Assembly: GCA_052117325.1 (NCBI GenBank)
Contig: JBQKJJ010000011.1
DNA: 64,000 nt
From: CAG-964 sp902789345
GTDB taxonomy: Bacteria > Bacillota > Clostridia > Oscillospirales > Acutalibacteraceae
Direction: 5' to 3' (one strand)
Part shown: positions 52,042-61,015 of the stretch, piece after piece
How positions within the stretch are numbered: position 1 is the first letter of the stretch
How the letters are laid out: every line of letters begins with the position of its first letter
Made by a program: the position numbers and the translations under genes
The notes under the pieces: model-generated
What the model was told of the DNA's origin: nothing
The model's database searches: none
Seen by the model: the letters and a program-made list of their open reading frames with translations, nothing else

Positions 52042-53376
52042 ATGTCTTTTGGTGAAAAAATCCTTGAATATAAAGATGATATTTTAAACGACCTGGCAAA
52101 CCTTGTAGCTATTGACTCTGTTTCTGTAGAGGGCAGTGAAAAGCCCCGCCAAGCACTTGAATATATGCTGGCGCGTGGCACAGAAATGGGACTTAAGGCA
52201 AAAAATGTTGACAATATTGCCGGTCATTTAGAATACGGCACAGGCAAAAAGCTATGCGGCGTACTTACGCACCTTGATGTTGTACCTGCCGGTAAGGGCT
52301 GGAGCGTACCTCCCTTTGCACTTACCCAGAAAGACGGCAGACTATACGGCAGAGGCGTAGCAGATGACAAAGGCTCAGCTGTAGTGGCTATGTACTGCTT
52401 AAAAGCACTGCTTGACAACGGTATAAATGCCGACAGCACCATAAGACTTATTATGGGTACAACGGAAGAAACAGGTATGACCGATGTTAAACATTATTTT
52501 TCTAAGGAACAAGTACCTGATATAAGCTTTACTCCCGACTCTGACTATGGCATTTGTAATTGTGAAAAGGGTATTCTTCAAATCTCTGTAACAGGAAAAA
52601 ACGACAGCAAAATAATTAAGGCTGCCACAGGCGGCAGTGCCGTAAACGCTGTGCCGGACAGCTGTACATTTACCCTAAACCAAGAAATTACCGTACCTGA
52701 AAATTGCTGCGGCAATTTTACCACAGAGTACAAAAACGGTACTGCAAAGCTAACCTCAGAGGGCAGTGCCGCACACGCTATGGAGCCTTATAAGGGTTTT
52801 AACAGTATTACTCACGCAGTTAATATGCTGTGCAGTGTTTACAGCGGTAATGAAACCGGCAGTATGTTACAGTTTATAAATGAATGTATAGGAATTAAAA
52901 CAGACGGCAGTCCTATGGGACTTAACCAAAATGACCAACAGTCTGGCAGTCTGACAATGAACTTAGGCGTTATTAATATTGACAGTGAAAACGCTGCTAT
53001 AAAAATAGACCTGCGTTACCCTGTAAGCGCTCACTACGACAACATTGTAGAAACTATTAAGAACTGTGCCGAAAAATACGGGCTTAATATAAATATTGAC
53101 AGCCATTTGGCACCGCTGAATGTTCCTGCCAACAGTAAGATTATTGCTACACTGCAACAGGCTTATAGGGAAATTACAAGTGAAATGCCTAACCTATACT
53201 CTACAGGCGGCGGAACATATGCACGCTCACTGAAAAATAAGGGCGTTGCCTTTGGTCCTGTATTTTCAAACGACTGTTCAAATATGCACAAGCCTGACGA
53301 ATCACTAAACACAGAAAATTTTCTGCTGCACGCACAAATATGTCTTGAAGCTATGTACAGAATGTTTACACAATAA
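52042..53376 (+). CDS. M20 family dipeptidase (PepV/Sapep type)
   Basis: Cleaves dipeptides in the cytoplasm with two metal ions. The 444 residues show the ligand series of the M20 family: GVLTHLDVVPAGKGW, GRGVADDKGSAV, MGTTEETGMTDVKHY, FTPDSDYG and NMHKPDESL near the end. The lid domain in the middle holds GGSAVNAVPDSC. SGSLTMNLGVI and the GGGTYARSL segment match Mn-dependent Sapep/PepV. GGAGG precedes the ATG. Confidence 0.93.
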   Translation: MSFGEKILEYKDDILNDLANLVAIDSVSVEGSEKPRQALEYMLARGTEMGLKAKNVDNIAGHLEYGTGKKLCGVLTHLDVVPAGKGWSVPPFALTQKDGRLYGRGVADDKGSAVVAMYCLKALLDNGINADSTIRLIMGTTEETGMTDVKHYFSKEQVPDISFTPDSDYGICNCEKGILQISVTGKNDSKIIKAATGGSAVNAVPDSCTFTLNQEITVPENCCGNFTTEYKNGTAKLTSEGSAAHAMEPYKGFNSITHAVNMLCSVYSGNETGSMLQFINECIGIKTDGSPMGLNQNDQQSGSLTMNLGVINIDSENAAIKIDLRYPVSAHYDNIVETIKNCAEKYGLNINIDSHLAPLNVPANSKIIATLQQAYREITSEMPNLYSTGGGTYARSLKNKGVAFGPVFSNDCSNMHKPDESLNTENFLLHAQICLEAMYRMFTQ

Positions 53377-53400
53377 TTTTTAACTTAGGATGTGATGTAT

Positions 53401-54534
53401 ATGAACACAGAAGCGTCATTAAAAAAACAGGCAAAGTCTATACTTGCACAAAATAACTGGGTAAAATCAATAGTAGGCGGACTATGCTCTATGTCTGTTT
53501 TGGGGGCATTTTTAATTATTTTTAACTTTGCCTCAATGTATTTGTCAGAGGATATTTTAAAAAAGCCTACGGAATTGGGAATTAACATTGCCATATCTGT
53601 GGCAGCTCTGGTAGTATTTATACTGCTTTCCCCTGTATATACCGGTTACATTAGGTTCATTGCCCGATGTAAAGGACAGGAAACAGGAGATATTAAGGAT
53701 ATTTTTTATTACTTTCAGCGTGGAAAATATGCAGACACTGTACAGCTTAATTTACTGCTTACACTAAAGAAAATAGCACTTGTTATTTTGTTCTTTATAC
53801 CGGCTGCTGCCGCAATTACCTGTGGAGAGTTTTTCACAGATATAAAAACAATTTTACAAATATGCGCAATGTGGCTGCTTATTTTGGGTGCTTTGGGCTA
53901 CTTTTTAGTATCCAGATTTTACGCTTTAACACAGTATTTGTATGTATCTGACTTTCACTACCGCAAAGAAAGAGAGCTTACAAAAGCATCGTCATACATT
54001 GTAAGAAAAAACTTTGGCAAAATTATAAGCGTATATATCTCTTTTATACCTTGGATGCTTCTTTGCTTCTTTGCAATTCCTGCCGTAATGGTGTACCCTT
54101 ACTTTAAACATACAACAGTGCTAAGCTATTCATACATTTATGAGCTTGCAAACGAAAATCCTCAGTCCCCTTATTACCACTCAAATTATCCGTTAGGCGA
54201 AAGTACCGACGAAGCCCCAACTGAAGACACAGCCCGGTTTACCAACAATGCTGTATCTGAAATTCCACCGCAAGGTGTGCAAGACGACAAAACATCACAG
54301 GAAAGCTTAACGCAGGGTGCTCAGGACGACAAAATGCCACAGGAAAGCTTAACGCAGGGTACTCAGGACGACAAAACATCACAGGAGAGCCTGTCACAGG
54401 GCAACCAAGATGAATGTTTATCACAAGAAAGTCAGCCACAAATTAATCAAGCGGACTGCTTATCGCCTGAAAATCTGTCAAACAACCCCGAACAACCAAA
54501 CACCGACGCAGGGGACAGCAATATTTGCAGTTAA
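53401..54534 (+). CDS. DUF975 membrane protein with a repeated C-terminal tail
   Basis: A 377-residue protein. The first 250 residues have five or six spans in the DUF975 pattern (ASLKKQAKSILAQNNWVKSIVGGL at the start; ALTQYLYVSDFHYRKERELTKASSYIVRKNFGKIISVYISFIPWMLLCFF near the end). The remaining tail is polar and contains five 14-residue repeats of the form QGxQDDKxSQESLT (54271-54480). ATG 53401 has AGGATGTGAT upstream; GTG 53392 is less likely. Function is unknown. The next gene has its own promoter. Confidence 0.8.
   Translation: MNTEASLKKQAKSILAQNNWVKSIVGGLCSMSVLGAFLIIFNFASMYLSEDILKKPTELGINIAISVAALVVFILLSPVYTGYIRFIARCKGQETGDIKDIFYYFQRGKYADTVQLNLLLTLKKIALVILFFIPAAAAITCGEFFTDIKTILQICAMWLLILGALGYFLVSRFYALTQYLYVSDFHYRKERELTKASSYIVRKNFGKIISVYISFIPWMLLCFFAIPAVMVYPYFKHTTVLSYSYIYELANENPQSPYYHSNYPLGESTDEAPTEDTARFTNNAVSEIPPQGVQDDKTSQESLTQGAQDDKMPQESLTQGTQDDKTSQESLSQGNQDECLSQESQPQINQADCLSPENLSNNPEQPNTDAGDSNICS
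54271..54480. repeat. Five 42-bp coding repeats in the DUF975 gene
   Basis: Units start at 54271, 54313, 54355, 54397 and 54439. The first three are near-identical and the last two diverge. Each encodes 14 residues rich in Gln, Asp and Ser. Confidence 0.9.
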
Positions 54535-54634
54535 TTTGCACAAAGCGCAGTGATTATTATTACAATATTTTACAATATTTTTGAATAAATATAAGTAAAC
54601 GCTAAAAAAACTTTATTCTCTTACAACAAAGTGA

Positions 54635-54815
54635 TATAATGGTATATCATACTGGGAAGTGGGCAGTTTTTTTGACGGCTATCTAACTAATAACATTTAA
54701 CAGCTGTTTTAAAGCACAGGAACATTTGGTCAGTAAATAAGAGCAAAGTTGTTCTGCTTATTGTTATTATATTTGCCCCTATATTACACAGCCGTCAACA
54801 GGGTGGTATTATTTT
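54635..54815 (+). promoter_or_regulatory. Promoter -10 box and long structured leader of the glycosyltransferase gene
   Basis: TATAAT at 54635-54640, with a weak TTTATT 17 bases upstream, would start an mRNA with a leader of about 170 bases. TTGACGGCT near 54672 can pair with AGCCGTCAA near 54789, closing a 110-base loop just before the GGGTGG ribosome-binding site. It matches no riboswitch class I know. Confidence 0.45.
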
Positions 54816-55862
54816 ATGTTAGTAACACTATGCGTTATTGCGTATAATGAACAGGATTCTTTACCGGAGCTGTTTAAAGCTATTGAAAATCAGGTTTATG
54901 ACCACAAAAAAATAGAGCTGGTACTTGTAGACAACGGTTCTACAGACAGCACAAAGAATATTATGGAGAATTTTTTCAAGAATTCTGACTTTTTTGATGT
55001 TAGGGTTATTTCCCGTACCCGTGGTAATCAGGCACAGGGTTGGAACACTGCCTTGCTGAATACAAAGGGAAACATAATTATTAAGGTTGACGCCCACGCA
55101 ACCATACCCGAAGATTTCGTTAAAAACAATGTTGAGGTAATGTCAGAGGGCGAGTTTGTTTGCGGCGGCGGCAGACCAAACCTTCCGGTGCAGGACAAGC
55201 CCTGGGATAACACCCTGCTTGCAGCAGAGGAATGTATGTTTGGCGGCAGCTACGCTAAATACCGCAACCCACAAACTAAAAATGAGTACATTAACAGTAT
55301 TTTTAACGGAGCATACCGGCGTGAGGTTTTTGCAAAGGTAGGGGGCTTTAACGAAGCCCTGGGCAGAACAGAAGACAACGAATTTCATTACAGAGTTACA
55401 AAGGCAGGCTATAAAATTTGCTGTTCGCCTAAGATAATCTCTTACCAATACATTAGAAGCAGTCTGCCGAAAATGATAAAACAAAAATACAGCAATGGCT
55501 ATTGGATTGGTTTAACTGCCAAGGTTTGCCCACAGTGCCTTTCTCTGTTTCACTTTGTACCCTTTGCATTTGTAATGGCATTGCTGATACTTGGGGCTTT
55601 TGCCCTATGCGCAGTTACACTGCCACTTGCAGTTATGCTTGCGGCGTATTTACTGTTTGACTGCTTTATTACCTTTAACGCCTTTAGAGGCGGCAAGGTC
55701 TGTGTGCAATTTTTATGTTTGCCTTTTATTTTTCCACTTTTGCACATTTCTTACGGAATAGGAACATTGGTGGGTATATTACATTTCCCTATTCGGAAAG
55801 ATAATCTTAACAGCGCCAAAAGGCGTATAAGAGAGGTTAAACATTATTACTTAGAAAATTAG
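54816..55862 (+). CDS. Family 2 glycosyltransferase
   Basis: A 348-residue membrane glycosyltransferase resembling succinoglycan ExoA-type enzymes. The GT-A domain opens VTLCVIAYNEQDSLPELFKAIENQ and has VDNGSTDSTKNIM, IIKVDAHATIPEDFV with the metal-binding DxD-like site, and GRTEDNEFHYRVTKAGYKI with the catalytic acidic residues. Three hydrophobic spans lie at about 245-320. It is the first gene of a run (GT2, LicD, TarI, TarJ, LCP) that looks like surface-glycan synthesis. Confidence 0.9.
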   Translation: MLVTLCVIAYNEQDSLPELFKAIENQVYDHKKIELVLVDNGSTDSTKNIMENFFKNSDFFDVRVISRTRGNQAQGWNTALLNTKGNIIIKVDAHATIPEDFVKNNVEVMSEGEFVCGGGRPNLPVQDKPWDNTLLAAEECMFGGSYAKYRNPQTKNEYINSIFNGAYRREVFAKVGGFNEALGRTEDNEFHYRVTKAGYKICCSPKIISYQYIRSSLPKMIKQKYSNGYWIGLTAKVCPQCLSLFHFVPFAFVMALLILGAFALCAVTLPLAVMLAAYLLFDCFITFNAFRGGKVCVQFLCLPFIFPLLHISYGIGTLVGILHFPIRKDNLNSAKRRIREVKHYYLEN

Positions 55863-55973
55863 CAGTACACTGCATTATATAAATTACAAACATAAGTTAT
55901 ATTATAATGGTCTGAAGTAAAACAGCCTGTTTTGCTGCCATTATAATAACACAAGGAGAGTGTAGCATTTTAA

Positions 55974-56852
55974 ATGGAACTGGTTGAATTTACTGGTCAA
56001 CAGCTACGAGAGCTACAGTTAAAAGAGCTGGACACGTTAATATATTTTAAAGAGTTTTGTCAAAAGCACAATTTACTTTTCTACTTTTGCGGAGGCTGCT
56101 GCATAGGCTCCCTTAGAAACAAGGGCTTTATCCCGTGGGACGACGACATAGATGTTTTTATGCCCAGGGAGGATTACGAAAAGCTGCCAAAGCTGTGGAA
56201 AAAATATTCTGAGAACAAGCGTTTTCTTTGTTTGAAAACTGACGATAATATTTTTACAGGAAACACCTTTACTACCATAGTAGACACCAGCGGCACCTGT
56301 GTAAAATCCAACCAAGCTCATCTGGATATACCGCACGGCTTGGTTATGGATGTTTTTCCGCTGGACGGTTGCCCTGAAGGTTTTAAAAGGAAAAAACAAA
56401 AAGTATGGGCTATGATTTACTCACTGTTTTTGGCACAGGTTGTACCTGAAAATCATGGCGGAGTGCTTGCTTTTGGCAGTAAAGTTTTACTGGGAATTTT
56501 CCGTGGTAAAAAGGTACGAAGCAAAATATGGCATACTGCCCAAAAACATATGAGCAAGTACCCTATAAGCCAGTGCAGTAAAATTACCGAGCTGTGCGCC
56601 GGCCCTCACTATATGCAGTGCGAATACCCTAAGGAGGCCTTTGCAACTGCAGTCTACAAGGAGTTTGAGGGTTTGGAAATGCCAATTCCGGTTGGTTACG
56701 ATATTTACTTAAAAACAGCCTTTGGCGACTATATGGCTGTACCGCCAAAGGACAAACAAAAGCCGCACCACGATGTTGTATACTGCAACATTAACCAAAG
56801 CTGTTATGACTTTAAAAATCCGTTTTTAAATACAAAGACTAAAGATAATTAA
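55974..56852 (+). CDS. LicD family phosphotransferase
   Basis: A 292-residue enzyme of the LicD/fukutin-related family, which moves a phosphorylated alcohol such as phosphocholine or ribitol phosphate from a CDP carrier to a glycan. The family motif is CCIGSLRNKGFIPWDDDIDVFMPREDYEKL near 42-70, with the DDDID metal site, followed by DIPHGLVMDVFPLDGCP and CEYPKEAFATAVYKEFEG. CDP-ribitol genes lie directly downstream, so ribitol phosphate is a likely substrate. AAGGAG lies 15 bases before the ATG; a stop codon directly precedes it. Confidence 0.9.
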   Translation: MELVEFTGQQLRELQLKELDTLIYFKEFCQKHNLLFYFCGGCCIGSLRNKGFIPWDDDIDVFMPREDYEKLPKLWKKYSENKRFLCLKTDDNIFTGNTFTTIVDTSGTCVKSNQAHLDIPHGLVMDVFPLDGCPEGFKRKKQKVWAMIYSLFLAQVVPENHGGVLAFGSKVLLGIFRGKKVRSKIWHTAQKHMSKYPISQCSKITELCAGPHYMQCEYPKEAFATAVYKEFEGLEMPIPVGYDIYLKTAFGDYMAVPPKDKQKPHHDVVYCNINQSCYDFKNPFLNTKTKDN

Positions 56853-56888
56853 AATAAGATTAAAACTTAATTTAATGGGGGTTTTAAA

Positions 56889-57602
56889 ATGATTTATGGA
56901 GCAATTCTTGCCGGCGGAAGCGGCACAAGAATGCATGTGTCTTCTATGCCGAAGCAATTTCTACCGCTAAGGGGTAAGCCTATTATAATTCATACTCTTG
57001 AAAAAATGCTTGCCTGCAATAAATTCCACGCTGTGTACCTGGGAGTACACCCAAGCTGGATGTCGTATATGTACGATTTGCTTGACAAATATAATATTGA
57101 AACAGACCGTGTGCGTTTGGCGCAGGGCGGTGAAACCAGAAACGGCACTATATTTAAGATTATTGACGAGATAAAGCGTGACTACGGTGAGAATGACGAC
57201 GATATTATAGTAACCCATGACGCTGTAAGACCTTTTGTAACATTAAGAATACTTGAGGAAAATATTGCCGCAGCCGAAACCTACGGCGCTTGTGACACAG
57301 TTGTATGCGCTACGGACACAATAGTCCGTTCAGAAAACGGGGAAGAAATATCTGAAATTCCTAACCGTGAATTTATGTATCAGGGACAAACTCCCCAGTC
57401 TTTCAAAATAAAGCTGCTTAAGGAGCTTTATGCACAGCTTACAAACGAGGAAAAGGAAACACTTACAGACGCTTGTAAAATATGCGTAATTAAAAATGTT
57501 CCGGTAAAGCTGATTAAGGGTGAAACATTGAATATGAAAATCACCACTGTAAACGACTACGAAATAGCCGAGGTTATAGCCGGAGGTATTAAACTTGATT
57601 AA
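56889..57602 (+). CDS. tarI: Ribitol-5-phosphate cytidylyltransferase (TarI-like)
   Basis: Makes CDP-ribitol from CTP and ribitol 5-phosphate. The 237-residue product belongs to the IspD/TarI family: ILAGGSGTRMHVSSMPKQFLPLRGKPIIIHTLE, HDAVRPFVTLRILEEN and QGQTPQSFKIKLLKELY. IspD makes a terpenoid precursor and has the same motifs. The overlapping TarJ-like reductase gene downstream and the LicD gene upstream favour TarI. GGGGG precedes the ATG. Confidence 0.85.
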   Translation: MIYGAILAGGSGTRMHVSSMPKQFLPLRGKPIIIHTLEKMLACNKFHAVYLGVHPSWMSYMYDLLDKYNIETDRVRLAQGGETRNGTIFKIIDEIKRDYGENDDDIIVTHDAVRPFVTLRILEENIAAAETYGACDTVVCATDTIVRSENGEEISEIPNREFMYQGQTPQSFKIKLLKELYAQLTNEEKETLTDACKICVIKNVPVKLIKGETLNMKITTVNDYEIAEVIAGGIKLD

Positions 57603-58608
57603 TTATATTTATCAGCTTATTAATCCGCAGTTTTTTTCTATTAAGCTATGTGATGTAAATACAGACGGAAAGGTGCTTGTACGCCCTAAGTATATGTCTA
57701 TATGCCATGCAGACCAAAGGTACTACCGTGGACAGCGTGATATGAAAATTCTTTCAAAAAAGCTGCCTATGGCACTTATACACGAGTGCTGTGGTGAGGT
57801 TTTGCACGACAACACAGGCACATTTAAGTCCGGTCAGCAGGTGGTTATGATACCTAACACACCTACAAGAAAATTAAATTATATTTATGAAAATTATGAC
57901 GAAAAGTCAAAATTTCTTTCAAGCTCTGACGACGGCTTTATGAGAGAGTTTGTGGATCTTTCTCCTGACAGAGTAGTTCCTTGCGACGGCATACCGCCGC
58001 ACATTGCGTGCATAACGGAGTTTTACAGTGTAGCTCTGCATGCTGTGGAGCGTATGCAAAACTTTGCCCACAGCCACCGTGACGAAATTGCAATACTGGG
58101 TGACGGTCCCCTTGCATATGTAGTGGCAAGCTCTATACGGGAGCGCATACCAAAAGCTCACATAACGGTTATAGGTAGGCGTGTACGCAAGCTGGAAAGA
58201 TTTTCATTTGTAGACAAAACCTATTTGGCATATGATTTACCTCAGGACTACAGCTGTGACCATGCCTTTGAATGTTGCGGAGGCGAGGGCAGTTATGACG
58301 CTATAAACGATATAATTAAGCACATACGCCCACAGGGCACCGTTTTGCTTATGGGAGTAAGTGAAAACCAAATTCCTATAGACACACGAACCATTCTTGA
58401 AAAGGGACTTACCGTTGTAGGAAGCAGCCGCTCCGGTAAAAAGAATTTTGAAGATGCAGTGGCACTTATGCAAACTCAGCGTATAAGACGCCGCCTGGGA
58501 AGCATAATTTACGAGGATGCACCTGTAAGAAGCATTGACGATATTCACAGAGTATTTGCCACTGACCAAGACACACCTTTTAAAACCGTTTTTCAGTGGA
58601 ACCTGTAA
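57595..58608 (+). CDS. tarJ: Ribulose-5-phosphate reductase (TarJ-like)
   Basis: A 337-residue medium-chain dehydrogenase that would reduce ribulose 5-phosphate to ribitol 5-phosphate for TarI. Features are SICHADQRYYRGQR and LIHECCGEVLHD near the metal and substrate site, the nucleotide-binding IAILGDGPLAYVVASSI, and the C-terminal GLTVVGSSRSGKKNFEDAV. The start is TTG 57595, overlapping tarI by eight bases; GGAGG eight bases upstream fixes it. The overlap implies translational coupling. Confidence 0.87.
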   Translation: MINYIYQLINPQFFSIKLCDVNTDGKVLVRPKYMSICHADQRYYRGQRDMKILSKKLPMALIHECCGEVLHDNTGTFKSGQQVVMIPNTPTRKLNYIYENYDEKSKFLSSSDDGFMREFVDLSPDRVVPCDGIPPHIACITEFYSVALHAVERMQNFAHSHRDEIAILGDGPLAYVVASSIRERIPKAHITVIGRRVRKLERFSFVDKTYLAYDLPQDYSCDHAFECCGGEGSYDAINDIIKHIRPQGTVLLMGVSENQIPIDTRTILEKGLTVVGSSRSGKKNFEDAVALMQTQRIRRRLGSIIYEDAPVRSIDDIHRVFATDQDTPFKTVFQWNL

Positions 58609-58802
58609 ACCAAAAAAATATTACAAAAACCGAGTATAACATTTATATTTCTGTACATATTTACAGAATATATGAATTTGTTTTTAAAATTTATTGAAAA
58701 TCATTTATTTTTTTTGGTTTAGCTGATATAATTCAAATTATCGTGTAAAAACTTCATATTTGTTTTACATAACTTACACACAAAATGAAGGGAGTTCTTG
58801 TT

Positions 58803-60011
58803 TTGCCTAACAAAGATAGAACATCATTAAGAGGAAAAAAACAAGCTAATAAAACAAAAACTAGAAAGACTAAAACCAAACGCCCGGTGTGGAAAACATT
58901 TTTGCTGTGCTTTTTGTGCTTGGTAATGCTGGTATCAGGCGTAGGTATGATTTATTTTTATAATATTGTAGGGGCTGTTAATTATAAGCCTATTCAGGAA
59001 AATTCAAATAAAAATAAAAACTCCTCTTTAACATCAAGCGGAGACCCTTCGCTAGACTTATTTAACGGAGATTTGCTTAACGACCCAATGATTTTGAACA
59101 TTATGGTTTACGGTGAAGACTCGGGTGTAGACAGCAACAACCCTTACGGCAGAAGTGATACTATGCTTATGGTTTCAATAGACAACCGCCATAAGAAGGT
59201 TAAACTGACCTCATTTATGAGAGATATGTGGGTAACTATACCTTATACCGACGAAGCCGGCAACGAGCACGGCTTTGATAAGCTGAATGCGGCTTATTCA
59301 CTGGGCGGTGCAGAGCTTTCGGTAAAAACCATAGAATCTAACTTTGGCGTTGATATTGACAGATATGCTATTGTAAATTTTGAAAGCTTTAAGAGCATTA
59401 TTGATACCCTAGGCGGTATTGATATAACACTTACCCAGGACGAAATTGACTATATTAACTGGCAGACCTATCTGAATAATCAATCAGAAGAAAGATATGA
59501 AATAACAGACGAGCCGGGTTTAGTACACCTAAACGGCAGACAAGCACTGTGGTATGCCCGTGACAGAGGCTATGAGGATAAGGACCACCCTGAGTTTGTA
59601 GTATCAGGCGACGACTTTGACAGAACAAGCCGTCAGCGTAACCTTATGAAAACTCTTATGAAGGAGTTTAAGTCCGCCAGCCTTACAGATATTGTAAAAA
59701 TAGTCAGCGAAATTGGTCCTATGATTACCACAAACCTAAAGAAGGACGAAATTACAACTCTTGTTGCAAACTCATTAACATATCTTTCATACGACACTGA
59801 AGAGATGGGCTTGCCGACAGGTGACTGCTACAAATACAGTTGGACGGCCGATCAGCAGTCTATACTGGAAATTACAGACCTACAGCTTTTGAGAACACAT
59901 TTGGCTAAATTTATTTTTGGTGAGGAGTCGGTTGTAGAAAACAACTCGGAAATTACAACAGACCCTGCCACAGATCCCGCTACAGAAATAACTACAAGCG
60001 GCGGCGAGTAA
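58803..60011 (+). CDS. LytR-CpsA-Psr family wall-polymer ligase
   Basis: Attaches teichoic acid or capsule-type polymers to peptidoglycan outside the membrane. After a basic N-terminus there is one span (TFLLCFLCLVMLVSGVGMIYFY), then the LCP domain: YGRSDTMLMVSIDNRHKKVKLTSFMRDMWV, KLNAAYSLGGAELSVKTIESNFGVDIDRYAIVNF, LGGIDITL, GLVHLNGRQALWYARDR and DFDRTSRQRNLM, with the conserved Arg and Asp residues. I use TTG 58803, where AAGGGAG lies eight bases upstream; ATG 58785 has no ribosome-binding site. It ends the TarI/TarJ region with a Thr-rich tail. Confidence 0.92.
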   Translation: MPNKDRTSLRGKKQANKTKTRKTKTKRPVWKTFLLCFLCLVMLVSGVGMIYFYNIVGAVNYKPIQENSNKNKNSSLTSSGDPSLDLFNGDLLNDPMILNIMVYGEDSGVDSNNPYGRSDTMLMVSIDNRHKKVKLTSFMRDMWVTIPYTDEAGNEHGFDKLNAAYSLGGAELSVKTIESNFGVDIDRYAIVNFESFKSIIDTLGGIDITLTQDEIDYINWQTYLNNQSEERYEITDEPGLVHLNGRQALWYARDRGYEDKDHPEFVVSGDDFDRTSRQRNLMKTLMKEFKSASLTDIVKIVSEIGPMITTNLKKDEITTLVANSLTYLSYDTEEMGLPTGDCYKYSWTADQQSILEITDLQLLRTHLAKFIFGEESVVENNSEITTDPATDPATEITTSGGE

Positions 60012-60033
60012 ATAAAAGCAATAATTATAACCT

Positions 60034-60068
60034 ACCCACAGCAAACATATAATGCTGTGGGTATTTTA
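60034..60068 (+). terminator. Terminator after the LCP gene
   Basis: ACCCACAGC pairs with GCTGTGGGT around an 11-base loop, followed by ATTTTAC. Confidence 0.8.
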
Positions 60069-60069
60069 C

Positions 60070-60112
60070 TGTGGTAAAATTGGTTTACATTTTACCTTTA
60101 TTGTGGTAAAAT
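60070..60112 (+). promoter_or_regulatory. proB promoter with a repeated TGTGGTAAAAT element
   Basis: TTTACA (60084-60089) and TAAAAT (60107-60112) are 17 bases apart. TGTGGTAAAAT occurs at 60070-60080 and 60102-60112, and GGTAAAAT at 60073 can pair with ATTTTACC at about 60089. The second copy contains the -10 box. Confidence 0.55.
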
Positions 60113-60151
60113 GCTACTTGACACTTAAACATATACTATAAGGTGATAATA

Positions 60152-60940
60152 ATGGAACATAGACGAATAGTTATAAAAGTAGGTACATCTACTTTAACAT
60201 ATGAAAACGGAAAGCTGAATCTACGCAGACTGCAAAAGCTGTGCAGAGTAATAAGCGACCTGCAAAATTCAGGAAATGAAATTGTTTTGGTAAGCTCCGG
60301 TGCGTTAAGCGTAGGGGTTGGCAAACTGGGACTGAAAGAAAGGCCCACAACCACATCACAAAGGCAGGCCGTAGCCTCTGTAGGACAATGTGAGCTTATG
60401 TTTATGTATGACAAAATCTTTGGGGAATACAACAACACTGTAGGTCAGGTACTATTAACGAGGCGAGTAATAGACGACCCAAGACTGCGTGAAAATGCAT
60501 ATAACACATTTGAAGAGCTTATTGATATGTGCATTATTCCGGTTGTAAACGAAAACGATACTGTGGCTACAGACGAAATTGCCGGAGCAAACTTTGGCGA
60601 TAATGATATGCTGTCGGCTCTTGTAGCAAGAGTAGTTAATGCCGACCTGTTGATTATACTAACCGACATTGACGGACTTTACGAAACTAACCCTAAGGAA
60701 GACCCATATGCAAAGCTGCTGAAAAGAGTGCCTGAAATTACAGAGGAAATTAAGCATATGGCAGGCGGAAGCGGCTCTAACCGCGGTACAGGCGGTATGT
60801 CCACTAAGGTAGCTGCGGCCGAGGTAGCTACCAAAGCAGGCATAGAGTGCTGTGTTTTAAACGGTAGCAACCCGGATGTGCTTTATGACATTATGGAGGG
60901 GCATAACCCGGGAACTATATTTGAAGCACACAGCAATTAA
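60152..60940 (+). CDS. proB: Glutamate 5-kinase without PUA domain
   Basis: First step of proline synthesis: phosphorylates glutamate to glutamyl phosphate. The 262 residues are the amino-acid-kinase domain only: RRIVIKVGTSTLT, LVSSGALSVGVGKL, VPVVNENDTVATDEI-like (PVVNENDTVA), GDNDMLSALVA and GTGGMSTKVAAAEVATKAG. The C-terminal PUA domain of the longer enzymes is absent. ATG 60152 has AAGGTG six bases upstream; GTG 60143 is less likely. No proA follows; a terminator does. Confidence 0.92.
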   Translation: MEHRRIVIKVGTSTLTYENGKLNLRRLQKLCRVISDLQNSGNEIVLVSSGALSVGVGKLGLKERPTTTSQRQAVASVGQCELMFMYDKIFGEYNNTVGQVLLTRRVIDDPRLRENAYNTFEELIDMCIIPVVNENDTVATDEIAGANFGDNDMLSALVARVVNADLLIILTDIDGLYETNPKEDPYAKLLKRVPEITEEIKHMAGGSGSNRGTGGMSTKVAAAEVATKAGIECCVLNGSNPDVLYDIMEGHNPGTIFEAHSN

Positions 60941-60976
60941 TTTTATTTACAGCTCTAATTTTAAATTTATCAATTT

Positions 60977-61015
60977 ACAGAGGGGATAGCCTTGGCTGTT
61001 CTCTCTGTTTTTGTT
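60977..61015 (+). terminator. Terminator of proB
   Basis: ACAGAG and ATAGCC pair with GGCT and CTCTGT around TTG, with an internal bulge, followed by T5. The gap at 61016-61287 shows a small GGCGTTAGACGCC hairpin near 61074 but nothing I can assign. Confidence 0.75.

Noticed and set aside
51704..52214. Antisense frames over the YczE-dipeptidase junction
   Set aside because: Both sense genes have clear family motifs and ribosome-binding sites; the antisense frames have neither.
54271..54480. Regular 42-bp repeats that could suggest a CRISPR array
   Set aside because: Units are contiguous, stay in frame and encode 14-residue repeats; there are no unique spacers and no cas genes.
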